Shown here: positions 29,449-39,200 of the stretch, piece after piece
Position numbering within the stretch: position 1 is the first letter of the stretch
Layout: every line of letters begins with the position of its first letter
Assembly (NCBI GenBank): GCA_937902875.1
Contig: CALFNL010000265.1
Coordinates: 1-42,701 of the forward strand
DNA from: an uncultured Bacteroidota bacterium
GTDB lineage: Bacteria; Bacteroidota; Bacteroidia; Chitinophagales; Chitinophagaceae
Direction of reading: 5' to 3'
Length of the DNA: 42,701 nucleotides
Notes under the pieces: generated by a model
The model's database searches: none
The model's input: only the letters and a program-made list of their open reading frames with translations
What the model was told of the DNA's origin: nothing
Position numbers and translations under genes: made by a program

Positions 29449-32400
29449 TTTATCTTAATAAATTTCTTCACAACCTTGTCCTGCCTGTCAACCCTGATCT
29501 CCACGAAATAGGTGCCCGAAGGAAGCTGCGATACGTCAACCGGTTTATTGAACAATGAATTGTCTTTTATGAATTCTTCATTGAGCACCACCCTGCCACT
29601 AACGTCGTAGAAGATAAGGCTGGACCTGCCCTTGGCATTTCCGTCGAGCTTAATGGTTACGGTAGTTCTGGCCGGGTTTGGATAGAGGGTCACGATGGGC
29701 ACTTCCAATCTTGTTCCATCATTGCCTACTACCACATAAACCGTTCCTTTGGTTACGGCGCCCTTATTATCGGTTACAACCAATTCAAAAGCATAGGTGC
29801 CGGCACTCAATCCCGTTACAGTGGTGGTAGCGGCGGCGGGTGAGAGTATGCTCACCGAGTCTGATCCTGAAAGCAGGTTCCAGTTATAGGTGGCTATGGA
29901 ACCATCTGGATCATATGATGCGGAACCATCCAGGGAAGCGCTGTTCGCCGGAAGACTCACATAGAGCGTGTCTGTAACCAGAACAACCGGCGAAACGTTG
30001 GACGTATTACTGCCTGTAACAGTCACGGTCACCTGATCCTTGGCTGTAGCGCCTTTATTATCGGTTGTAGTCAGTTCAAATACATATACGCCAGCCGCCG
30101 GGTTCTGCAAAGAGGGTTTGGCTGTATTTGAATTGGTAACAGTCAGCGGACTAGGACCGGAAATTTTAGACCAGCTATAAGTAGTGATACTTCCGTCCGG
30201 ATCGTATGATTTACTTCCATCCAGGGCTACTGTGGCAATAGGTGCGGCTACGCTGATATCCGTGCCGGCATTTGCTATCGGTGCCTGGTTGGCAGCCGCA
30301 TTTACAACCACACTCACCTGGTCTTTGGCAGTAGCTCCATCATTGTCCACAACAGTCAATTCAAACTGGTAAGTGCCCTGAACGAGATTAGTAATGGCGG
30401 TGCTGGCTCCCGTTGGATTGGAAATACTGAATTGTGAGGGCCCTGAAATCTTGGCCCAGGAATATGACACAATGCTGCCATCGGCGTCATTAGATGCTGA
30501 ACCATTCAGGTTTGCGGTATTCGCGGGAAGGGTAATTGTCTGGTCTGATCCCGCATTGGCTATGGGTGGCAGGTTAGCCGCCGCATTCACAGTGATAGTG
30601 ACCGAGGCCTGCGAAGATGCGCCAGCATTATCGGTTACCGTTACGCGGAATTTGTAAACTCCAACTACCAGGTTCGTTACAGTAGTGGCGCCATTCGCGG
30701 CATTGGTAATAGTATATTGAGCGGGACCCGAAAGGTGTTCCCATAAATATGCTGAGATTGTTCCGTCTGCATCGCTTGAGCCGGTAGCATCCAGCGTGCC
30801 CGTATTGGTTGGTAATGTAATGGATTGATTGGCGCCTGCTGATGCCACGGGTGGCTGATTGGCAGAATTGGTAACATTTATGATCACCACATCCTGACCC
30901 GTTGCGCCACTATTATCAGTTACGGTCAATCTGAATTGGTAAGAGCCCTGAACCAAATTGGTAACTGTTGTAGTAGCCGAGCCTGGGCTGGTGATTGTAA
31001 AGGTACCCGGACCTGCTATCTTGGTCCAGGCATAGGTGGTGATTGTTCCATCAGGGTCCTGTGATGCAGTACCGTCAAGCGTTGCTGAGCTGGCTGGTAA
31101 TACAAGGTTTTGGTCAGGTCCGGCGCTGGAAACCGGGGGCTTATTGGGAGCAGGATTCACCGTAATGGTAACAGTGCTCTTTCCCGTTGCACCATTGTTA
31201 TCAGTAACCGTCAGTTGAAATTGATATACACCCTGCGCCAGGTTATTGATTGTGGTAGCAGCTGACGCGGGGCTAACGATACTATACTGGGCAGGTCCGG
31301 AAACATAGGCCCAGGCGTAAGTGCTGATAGTTCCGTCAGGATCCGTTCCGCTCCCTGACAGGGAAACCGAATTCGTGGGCAGCGTGATTGTTTTATTTGC
31401 GCCTGCATTGGCAATGGGCGGCTGGTTAGCTGCGGCGTTTACGGTTACTACTACTGTGTCTTTCGCTACCGCACCCTTATCGTCAGTCACAGTCAATTCA
31501 AAGCTATACACTCCCTGCACAAGATTGTTAATGGCCGTAGAAGCGCTGTTTGCATTGGCGATTGAGAATTGTGCTGGTCCCGAAATCCTGGCCCAAAGAT
31601 ACCCTACCACCGTACCATCTGTATCGGTGCCGGTACCCGTTAATGTGACCGTATTGGTGGGCAGAATAATACTTTTATCCCCTCCCGCATCCGCTACCGG
31701 AGCCTTATTTGGCGGAGGAGGCGTAGTTGTATATTCATAGGCGCCAATATCATAGGCGCTACCGGTAGGCCTTGCATTGCCATCGTAATCCGTTACCACT
31801 CCATAAGTGCTGGTATTGGTACCCGTATTTACTGCGGGTGATAAAGCCTGCAGATGGAAATCCTTTGTGGCAGGATTCACAAATAATGCCTCAGCAACTG
31901 TTGGTTTGAGCAGGTTGGTCGTTTGCTGGCTGGAAATACTAGGTGTAATATAAATGTATCTGCCAGAGCCTGGCGCCACAATGATATTATTCATGAATAC
32001 ATTGTTCTGACCCACCGTACCATAGTCATTGTATAATACGATACCCGCTTTTCTTGGGCTGATAATAGTGTTATTGTTGATTTGTACCTGCAATGGGGCA
32101 TAGGAATTGGGATTGGGGCGGTCGTCGATAATGATGGCGTCCTGTCCGTTTGCCGTGCCGTCATAGCCAGTATTGATGATGATATTATTGTAGATCTTTT
32201 CATTACCTACACCCAGCACCTGGATGGCATTACCGGTTCCGCCATCGATGAGATTATTATATACTTTTCCGTTAGTACCGCCTCCAACAATGATACCTGC
32301 CTGCTGGCTCGATAGGTTCTTTGTGCCATAGTTCCTGATTACGTTGTTAAATACTTCCAGTCCAATGGGGGTATTAGAGCATTGAATAGCGTCCCAGCCG

Positions 32401-34658
32401 GTACGTTCGAAAAGGTTGTTATACACCTTCATGTTATTGATATGCTGGGGCTGTACTGTTTGAGTGACTCCATTACAGGTAATATCATAAGTTACCGGAG
32501 AATTACCCAGGTACATGCCTTCGCTATCTGTATCATGAATATAATTATCGTGGAAAGAAACATTCTGGATAGTGAAATAAGTTGACCAGGATGCGGGATC
32601 GCAATCCGGCACGTAGGTGAGGAAGAATCCGGCCTGGACATTTGTAACTTCAATATGGTCCGCTTCAAAATCGGAGGTCCATTGCGAGAGTGAGACTCCC
32701 GTTGACAAAACAGGGCTGCCTTCCCCGATATTGAAACCATAAGTGAATGCAGGGTCGCCCGTACCGGTCAGTCTGAAATAGCGGCAATTCTTCATCACGA
32801 TTCCACCGTAGCTGCCGGGGCCTCCGCAAATTACGCGTCCCCCGCAGTTGATGAATGTCAGCGGCTGGCTGGCCGTTCCCTGAAAATTGAATAAGGTGAT
32901 ATGGTTATAATTTCCCGCCTTGATACAAATCTTATTTCCGGGTTGAACTCCTAATTTGGATCCATCCACGTATAAATAGTCGTCGGTGGGATTTGTGGGT
33001 GTTAATGTAATATCGCAACCGCAATTACCTGCAGGCGCGGCGGCCTTTACCAGCACATTCAGGGTGTCACTGGCCTTTACGCCCGCATTGTCTGTTACAG
33101 TAAGCGAAAACTGGTAAGTGCCCACAATGAGGTTGCTGACCGTGGTTGAAGCCGAAGTGGGCGTTGCGATCACATATTGCCCGGGGCCTGAAATTTTTTG
33201 CCAGTTATAGGAAACAATATTGCCACTAGCCGCACCTGTTAGTGTTACCGAGCTGGCCGGACTGGTAATAGACTTATCGGTTCCCGCATTTGGAACAGGT
33301 GCCGCCGGTGCCGCGGCGGCATTCACGGTTACTACAACCGTATCCGCGGCTGTTGCGCCGGTATTGTCTGTAACGGTTAATGAAAATTGGTAGGTTCCCT
33401 GTGCCAGATTGCTGACGACCGTTTGGGCGGCAGCAGCACTCGCGATGCTGTATTGCGAGGGTCCCGAAATCTTTTGCCAGCTGTAAGAACTTATATTACC
33501 CGTGCCACTTCCATTGAGTGTAACCGAACTGGTGGGACTCGTAATAGTTTGATCATTGCCCGCATTGGAAACGGGTGGCTGAGGGGCGCCGGCATTAACG
33601 GTAACCGTAACGGTATCTTTTGCGATGGCTCCTCCATTATCGGTTACCCTGAGCTCGAACTGATAAACACCCTGAACCAGGCCATTTACGGCAGTCTTCG
33701 CTGCCGATGCATTCGCGAAACTGAATGACGCGGGGCCCGAAATCCTGCTCCAATTATAGGCAGTAATATTTCCGTCAGGATCTGAGGAAAGACTACCATC
33801 AAGGTTTGCAGAACTGGTGGGGAGTGTAATATTGATATCATTTCCGGCACTGGCCGCAGGCGACTGATTGGGTGCGGGAGGAGTGGGGCTTCCCGTTCTT
33901 TTCTGGCTCAAGAGCCACTCATAAATATTCTGACCGTTCTCTCTGTAGTTGGGATCATAAAAATCATTCCAGCAGCAATGTCCGCCACTATAGATCGTGA
34001 TTTTTGCGGAACCTGGGGCGTACTTATTCAAAGTATCCGCGATTTCAGGCATCTGCCTGCTACCATCCTGATCGCCCTGGAATCCCCACCAGGTTCCTCC
34101 TGATTTTGCAAACCACTGAAAATTGGTGAAAGGATAATTGGGAACAACGGCAGACATCATTACGAGTGCCGTCATTCGCTGGGCATATTGTGATGAATAG
34201 GTAATATAATTATCAAATGCAAAACCGCCCATGGAAAGCCCGGTTCCATAAAAGCGGTTTGGATCTACTCTGAATCGTGCAGAGATGGAGTCGAACATCG
34301 TATTCATCAATGCCGGTCCGGGATAAGACTGGATCGGCTGAATAGAAATGAATATAGGCTTTACAATGGTGGAATTAACTGTAAACTGATTGAGGTTCAA
34401 CCCCAGACTGATAAAATGTGAAGGACCGTATTTTAACAGTGAAGCCGGATCAGTACCAATTTCACCAATACCGGGAACATAAATAATTACTGGATAAGTT
34501 TGAGTAGTGGAATTATAATCATCAGGCAGATGAACATATGCATTCCACCCATTGATCTTGGTCAGGTATTGCTGCGCATTGACTCCCAGGGATAAAATGA
34601 GAGCGAAAACGGCGCAGCATAGAAATTTTCTAAAGAATACAGAGTAGAGGGCCTTCAT
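29445..34658 (-). CDS. Giant T9SS-secreted protein: alpha/beta-hydrolase esterase, 3 PKD/REJ-like repeats, right-handed parallel beta-helix, 7 PKD/REJ-like repeats, type A sorting domain
   Basis: Signal peptide; GLSMGG nucleophile elbow and GGHCCWN; ten ANAGxDxxITLPT...SGPAQYSI...VTDNxGATAKDxVTVTV repeats; NNLFERTGWDAIQ-type beta-helix coils; C-terminus LYPNPARTTVTIKL...SGRVVLNE...LPSGTYFVEIR...VKKFIKIN. Confidence 0.9.
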   Translation of the reverse strand: MKALYSVFFRKFLCCAVFALILSLGVNAQQYLTKINGWNAYVHLPDDYNSTTQTYPVIIYVPGIGEIGTDPASLLKYGPSHFISLGLNLNQFTVNSTIVKPIFISIQPIQSYPGPALMNTMFDSISARFRVDPNRFYGTGLSMGGFAFDNYITYSSQYAQRMTALVMMSAVVPNYPFTNFQWFAKSGGTWWGFQGDQDGSRQMPEIADTLNKYAPGSAKITIYSGGHCCWNDFYDPNYRENGQNIYEWLLSQKRTGSPTPPAPNQSPAASAGNDINITLPTSSANLDGSLSSDPDGNITAYNWSRISGPASFSFANASAAKTAVNGLVQGVYQFELRVTDNGGAIAKDTVTVTVNAGAPQPPVSNAGNDQTITSPTSSVTLNGSGTGNISSYSWQKISGPSQYSIASAAAAQTVVSNLAQGTYQFSLTVTDNTGATAADTVVVTVNAAAAPAAPVPNAGTDKSITSPASSVTLTGAASGNIVSYNWQKISGPGQYVIATPTSASTTVSNLIVGTYQFSLTVTDNAGVKASDTLNVLVKAAAPAGNCGCDITLTPTNPTDDYLYVDGSKLGVQPGNKICIKAGNYNHITLFNFQGTASQPLTFINCGGRVICGGPGSYGGIVMKNCRYFRLTGTGDPAFTYGFNIGEGSPVLSTGVSLSQWTSDFEADHIEVTNVQAGFFLTYVPDCDPASWSTYFTIQNVSFHDNYIHDTDSEGMYLGNSPVTYDITCNGVTQTVQPQHINNMKVYNNLFERTGWDAIQCSNTPIGLEVFNNVIRNYGTKNLSSQQAGIIVGGGTNGKVYNNLIDGGTGNAIQVLGVGNEKIYNNIIINTGYDGTANGQDAIIIDDRPNPNSYAPLQVQINNNTIISPRKAGIVLYNDYGTVGQNNVFMNNIIVAPGSGRYIYITPSISSQQTTNLLKPTVAEALFVNPATKDFHLQALSPAVNTGTNTSTYGVVTDYDGNARPTGSAYDIGAYEYTTTPPPPNKAPVADAGGDKSIILPTNTVTLTGTGTDTDGTVVGYLWARISGPAQFSIANANSASTAINNLVQGVYSFELTVTDDKGAVAKDTVVVTVNAAANQPPIANAGANKTITLPTNSVSLSGSGTDPDGTISTYAWAYVSGPAQYSIVSPASAATTINNLAQGVYQFQLTVTDNNGATGKSTVTITVNPAPNKPPVSSAGPDQNLVLPASSATLDGTASQDPDGTITTYAWTKIAGPGTFTITSPGSATTTVTNLVQGSYQFRLTVTDNSGATGQDVVIINVTNSANQPPVASAGANQSITLPTNTGTLDATGSSDADGTISAYLWEHLSGPAQYTITNAANGATTVTNLVVGVYKFRVTVTDNAGASSQASVTITVNAAANLPPIANAGSDQTITLPANTANLNGSASNDADGSIVSYSWAKISGPSQFSISNPTGASTAITNLVQGTYQFELTVVDNDGATAKDQVSVVVNAAANQAPIANAGTDISVAAPIATVALDGSKSYDPDGSITTYSWSKISGPSPLTVTNSNTAKPSLQNPAAGVYVFELTTTDNKGATAKDQVTVTVTGSNTSNVSPVVLVTDTLYVSLPANSASLDGSASYDPDGSIATYNWNLLSGSDSVSILSPAAATTTVTGLSAGTYAFELVVTDNKGAVTKGTVYVVVGNDGTRLEVPIVTLYPNPARTTVTIKLDGNAKGRSSLIFYDVSGRVVLNEEFIKDNSLFNKPVDVSQLPSGTYFVEIRVDRQDKVVKKFIKIN
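29720..31715 (-). repeat. Seven tandem PKD/REJ-like domain repeats (C-terminal block; approximate bounds)
   Basis: Seven consecutive copies of (P/A)PxANAGxxxxITLPT...DxDGTIxxYxWxxxSGPxQxxI...LVQGxYxFxLTVTDNxGA. Confidence 0.85.
33040..33875 (-). repeat. Three tandem PKD/REJ-like domain repeats (N-terminal block; approximate bounds)
   Basis: Three consecutive copies before the beta-helix; copies 2 and 3 lack the DPDG-type insertion. Confidence 0.8.
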
Positions 34659-35049
34659 AGAACCTGGATTTTGGATTTAAAATCTATTTTCTTCACTTAA
34701 AACGCCTTTAATGGTAAACAATCAGGTCATTGGTTTTTCATCTTTTCCCGGGTCGATTGAACTTTGGTTTTTCAAAAATCAAGTTAAGTTCAAAAAGACC
34801 GCCTGTTGTACCTGCGTTTTAAGTCGCCTTGATCTAGAGCAGTCAAATTTTAATTCATAAGAATACAAACCCTTTTGGCTCGTATATGCACTTAGTAAAA
34901 GTCCCATATCAACTTCAAGAAATTTATTAACCGGTACTTTTTAAAAACTAGCAAGTACGAAAAAGCAAATTTGAGGCCAAAACAAAAGATTCATCAGAAG
35001 GTTAATATTTTATTTTTTGCTGTGGATAATATGTGCGCAAACAATTTGT

Positions 35050-35057
35050 TATTTTTG
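35050..35057 (+). promoter_or_regulatory. Candidate Bacteroidota -7 element TATTTTTG (TAnnTTTG)
   Basis: Exact TAnnTTTG match 82 bp upstream of the methyltransferase start; no well-spaced -33 element was found. Confidence 0.3.
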
Positions 35058-35138
35058 TTGATCATAAATCAATCCGGCAGAATATCATTTTTTAACAAAT
35101 GATTTTTCGTTCCGGCTTATACCCTTGAAATAAATCAA

Positions 35139-35873
35139 ATGAAAATCAACAATCCCAGGTCAAGATTCCAGATCAGCATTAAGAATTCAGACAGGGTACT
35201 CGAAGTAGGCGGTGGGAATAATCCCCATCCCAGATCAAATGTTGTGGTTGATAAATATGTGGATGACAATACTCATCGTGCCGATAATCTTAAAGTGCTG
35301 AAAACCCAACAGTTCATTCATGCCGATGGAGAATCGCTGCCCTTTAAGGATCGTGAATTCGACTATGTTATTTGTTGTCATGTATTGGAGCACGTTCCGC
35401 ATCCGGATCTGTTTATTAGTGAGCAGACGCGGGTGGCACCGAGAGGCTACCTGGAAACGCCTTCACTCTTAGGAGAATATCTCGCGCCAAAAGAATCGCA
35501 CCGTTGGCTCATCATGGATATTGATGATAAGATAATTCTGTATGACAAGGAAAAACTGGGCTTTAAGGTCTCCCATGATTTCGGACAACTGTTCCTCAAA
35601 TATTTACCCAGTAATTCGCTGGGATTTAAGTTGTTGCTGCGCAGCCATCCTCAGATCATGACCATGAATTATCAATGGAAAGACAATATTGACTATCTGA
35701 TCAATCCAGAAGACGAGCATTACCTGAGATTTTTTACGAGGCCATGGGAAAAAGACACGGCCAATTACCTGTTGAAGCAAAGGTCTATGTCGGGCGAATT
35801 GAAGGAGGCTTTTACGGGCACGCTGGCCATCATGAAAGATGTTTTCAGGCACAAAGTATTGAAGAAGCAATAA
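35139..35873 (+). CDS. Class I SAM-dependent methyltransferase (Methyltransf_11-like)
   Basis: VLEVGGGNNPHPRSNVVVDKY; DGESLPFKDREFDYVICCHVLEHVPHPD. Confidence 0.85.
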   Translation: MKINNPRSRFQISIKNSDRVLEVGGGNNPHPRSNVVVDKYVDDNTHRADNLKVLKTQQFIHADGESLPFKDREFDYVICCHVLEHVPHPDLFISEQTRVAPRGYLETPSLLGEYLAPKESHRWLIMDIDDKIILYDKEKLGFKVSHDFGQLFLKYLPSNSLGFKLLLRSHPQIMTMNYQWKDNIDYLINPEDEHYLRFFTRPWEKDTANYLLKQRSMSGELKEAFTGTLAIMKDVFRHKVLKKQ

Positions 35874-35928
35874 GTGGTTCTAAAATAAGGTTCCAAAATA
35901 ATAAGATCAAGTGGCCGGGTATCGGGAC

Positions 35929-36954
35929 TCAGTTCCTTTTCACTTTATTGAGACCGGTTATGCGGCACATCCACATATACAGCAATAATCCATTGAGCTG
36001 ATAAAGCATCGGCATTTCAGGCCGCTCCGCATTAAAACGATGCAGGATCTTTCGGCCGGGTTCCGATTTTTGATTCTGAATTCCAAATAACAAATCAATT
36101 TTTGGTTCGGCCGCCAATATCCGGTTTAACACCTGGTAATGTACTTCCCTGTCTGAATGAGGAAATGAAAAGCTGAGTAAATCAGGATGAAATTGTTCCT
36201 TCACAAACCTGCAGGACTCCATGGTTTGACTGATCTGTTCAGATTCAGGAAGGCTCTTGTAATAAGGATGATCCCAACTGTGGGCTCCGATGGTAAACCC
36301 CTTATCCGCCAATTCACTCAATTGGCTAAGGCTCAAAAAGGGTCGCACGGTTTTCAGATAGGTCTCAAAGGAAAGTCCCAGGTCTTCGCCTATCGTATCC
36401 AGTAAGTGCTGGTTCACATTTGTAATGGCCTTCAATTTCGTTTTCAGGTTCAAGATTGAAGTGTCTGAAGATCCCAGCAATTCCGCCGTCCGCCGCAGGA
36501 GTGGTTTATCAGAATTTCTTCTTTCCAATTCTTCAATCACCAGGCTGATTTTGCAGCGGTAAAACAGGATTCTGTTGTCAACAAAAGCCGGATTGATAAA
36601 GAACAGGGCCGGAATTCCCTTACGGATCAGGATGGGCGCCACCACATCATATAATTCGCGGAACCCGTCGTCGAAGCTAATCAGAAAAGAACGCTTGGGA
36701 TATTTCCCATCTTTCTGCAATGAGTGCAGCAAATCCTGGCCCGATATGGGCTTGAAATATTTTAAGAGATAATCGAGGTCCTCCGTGAATTGCCTTGTAT
36801 TCTTGAATGTATAGAGATGTTTCAGATGCAGTACTTGCTGATCCGAAACCAGGTGATGATAAGGAAGCAGCGTGGGCGGTTGGGTGATTCCCGCGAGGAG
36901 GCGGGTGGGGAAAATGGAACTCAGGTAATAGTATGATCTCTTAAGCGGATTCAT
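35929..36954 (-). CDS. Polysaccharide deacetylase family protein
   Basis: FLISFDDGFRELYD and FTIGAHSWDHPYY NodB-type motifs; LPYHHLV N-terminal motif. Confidence 0.87.
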   Translation of the reverse strand: MNPLKRSYYYLSSIFPTRLLAGITQPPTLLPYHHLVSDQQVLHLKHLYTFKNTRQFTEDLDYLLKYFKPISGQDLLHSLQKDGKYPKRSFLISFDDGFRELYDVVAPILIRKGIPALFFINPAFVDNRILFYRCKISLVIEELERRNSDKPLLRRTAELLGSSDTSILNLKTKLKAITNVNQHLLDTIGEDLGLSFETYLKTVRPFLSLSQLSELADKGFTIGAHSWDHPYYKSLPESEQISQTMESCRFVKEQFHPDLLSFSFPHSDREVHYQVLNRILAAEPKIDLLFGIQNQKSEPGRKILHRFNAERPEMPMLYQLNGLLLYMWMCRITGLNKVKRN

Positions 36955-38158
36955 TCTTCATCAATTCGTCAATATAAATGACCCTGGTATGCTCGGTTTT
37001 AAGGAATGATTTCCCCGCCTTCCTGATTTTCAGGAGAGCCCTGGCCTGTCGCAATACAAAAATGGGCATATAAATAAATGCCTTCAACATTCCTTTCTGC
37101 CGGCTTTGCGTGATGACGATCAGAACAAAAGACAGGGCAAATAACAATAGCAGTCCCAGGCCAATCCATCCTGCTACCGGCTCAACCATAAAATCCACGG
37201 CAACAAAGAGGCAGCCCAATCCCGCCAGTATGAATAAGGGCGGACGAAGCGCATTGAATCCGAAAAAAACGAGATTGAAATTCAGCCTGCGGAAACCCTT
37301 CATCAGCACGTTCCAGTTATCGCGGAAATATCTGAAATATGCAAATAGCCAGCGCGTACGTTGCTTCTCCAGGGTATTGCCGTCATCCACTTTTTCATCA
37401 TACACAATGGCGTCTTCGGCAAAAGCCACCTGCGGAACCGATTTGACAAGATCGGCCTGCAATTTCTTGTCAAATCCACCCAAAGTATCCCTGTACGTTA
37501 TATCATCATAAAGGTTCTTTTCTATCGCAATTCCCAAACCCAGGGTGCAGGAAGAAAGCCCCAGGTCCATTCTTATTTGCCGTTCGGTAAAATTGTGATA
37601 TATGAATCCCACCGAATCCAGCTTGGCATACACGGTTTGCGTATTCTTCGAAAGCATATGCGTTTGTACGGCCTTAAATCCCTGCTGAAAATTCTTGTTT
37701 AATTTTTCAAGATATTCAGGGTGCACGAGGTTATCGGAATCAAATATTACAAGTGCGTCATGGGGCCTTATAAAATTTTCGATGGCAAGTTTGATGGATT
37801 TGATTTTGGCATGCAATGCTTTTTCAGGTTTCAGCAGTACAATTCGCGGGTCGGGGAATTGCAGGTTTGATATGTCACAGTCATCTGCTACCACATATAC
37901 TGCGAACCGTGCATGAGTCTGCTTCAGGAAAGAATCTACCAGGGGAGGAATGAACCTGGTGTCTTGGTGCGCGGTGATGATGGCGGCAAAATCAAATTCC
38001 TTTGCATGCTGTACAGGATATTTTTTTTTGAGTCGGCCTCCCGAAAGATCCTGAAGCCATTTTATAATCAGCAGAAAAAAGGGCATCAGGAAATAGAGGG
38101 CCAGCAACAACTGTGCCGCCCAGAATATCCACCATAAAAGACTGCTCCATATCTGCAT
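36941..38158 (-). CDS. Membrane glycosyltransferase family 2
   Basis: N-terminal TM; AAIITAHQDTRFIPPLVDSFLKQTH; VIFDSDNLVHPEYL; LEKQRTRW (QxxRW-like); C-terminal TMs. Confidence 0.87.
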   Translation of the reverse strand: MQIWSSLLWWIFWAAQLLLALYFLMPFFLLIIKWLQDLSGGRLKKKYPVQHAKEFDFAAIITAHQDTRFIPPLVDSFLKQTHARFAVYVVADDCDISNLQFPDPRIVLLKPEKALHAKIKSIKLAIENFIRPHDALVIFDSDNLVHPEYLEKLNKNFQQGFKAVQTHMLSKNTQTVYAKLDSVGFIYHNFTERQIRMDLGLSSCTLGLGIAIEKNLYDDITYRDTLGGFDKKLQADLVKSVPQVAFAEDAIVYDEKVDDGNTLEKQRTRWLFAYFRYFRDNWNVLMKGFRRLNFNLVFFGFNALRPPLFILAGLGCLFVAVDFMVEPVAGWIGLGLLLLFALSFVLIVITQSRQKGMLKAFIYMPIFVLRQARALLKIRKAGKSFLKTEHTRVIYIDELMKNESA

Positions 38159-38234
38159 ATCACAAATTTAGCAGGAGTCTGCCGCTTATTTTCATTAATA
38201 TTTCGAATTCGAAAGGCAGTTCCCGCAGATTTTT

Positions 38235-39143
38235 CTAAATGGTCCGATATTTTGAGGGGCTCAGATTCCATACGGCGCCCTTGAGAAAGAATTTCAGATG
38301 TTCGTATTGACGGCTCAATACGAATTTGAAAATGGTTCCCGGTGTAAAGACCAGTGTAAAATAGAGAAGAAATGAAATAAACTGGAACAGGTTTGTATTC
38401 CTTTTCATATACAGTATCCTGTTCCTGGTATGATAATACACTATGAGAGCGCTTTGCTTGCTCCTGGATATACTTTCCTTATGGTAAATCCTGGCCGAGG
38501 GTTCGAAATAAATCTTATACCCGGCCTTATTGATCCTGGCAGACCAGTCCATTTCTTCGTAAAACATGAAGAATTTTTCAAGGAACATGCCAACATTGTC
38601 AATAACCTCTCTCGACACCAGCATGGCCACGCCGTGAGCGAATGCAGTGAATCCCGCCTGGTCATATTGACCGCGGTCTTCTTCGCCGTACCCGATAGCC
38701 TTGCTTCTCCCGGTAAAAAAATTGATGGGCGTGAACCCCGCATATTGGATGATATCCGGATGTGAATAAGAAAGTATTTTGGGACATACGATGCCCACAG
38801 AAAGGTTTTTCCTGAACACTTCCAGAAGCTTTTCAAGCAAACAGGGCGTCACTTCCGTATCGTTGTTTAGAATAAAAACGTAGTCACCCTTCGCATGAAG
38901 CATGCCCAGGTTATTGCCTCCCGTGAATCCAAGATTTCTTTCGCTGCGTAACACTTTTGTATTGGGATAGTTTCCCGATTCAATCTGTCTTGTGGGATCT
39001 ACCGTGGAGCCCATATCACAAACCAGTACTTCGAAGTGCTTATAGGTAAGAAAACGAAGAGACTCTAAAAGTTGACAGGTAATATTGGTCTGGTTGCAGT
39101 TAAGCGTAATAATGGAGACCAGCGGATGATGCACTTTTTCCAT
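38235..39143 (-). CDS. Glycosyltransferase family 2 (rhamnosyltransferase-like)
   Basis: VSIITLNCNQTNITCQLLESL; NLGFTGGNNLGM; YVFILNNDTEVTP; FFMFYEEMDWSARINKAGYKI. Confidence 0.9.
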   Translation of the reverse strand: MEKVHHPLVSIITLNCNQTNITCQLLESLRFLTYKHFEVLVCDMGSTVDPTRQIESGNYPNTKVLRSERNLGFTGGNNLGMLHAKGDYVFILNNDTEVTPCLLEKLLEVFRKNLSVGIVCPKILSYSHPDIIQYAGFTPINFFTGRSKAIGYGEEDRGQYDQAGFTAFAHGVAMLVSREVIDNVGMFLEKFFMFYEEMDWSARINKAGYKIYFEPSARIYHKESISRSKQSALIVYYHTRNRILYMKRNTNLFQFISFLLYFTLVFTPGTIFKFVLSRQYEHLKFFLKGAVWNLSPSKYRTI

Positions 39144-39200
39144 AGTTTTCTTTTTGCGGTAAACAGATTACAGTCTTATTCCCAATCTAATGATCAACAA

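Noticed and set aside
29720-31715. Regular repeats that might be read as a CRISPR-like or satellite array
   Set aside because: Period of roughly 270 bp, in frame and degenerate at DNA level; explained by tandem protein domains.
30394-31740. Several + strand ORFs (30394..30657, 31036..31218, 31321..31740) that resemble each other
   Set aside because: Their similarity reflects the antisense of the tandem PKD repeats in the giant gene, not real genes.
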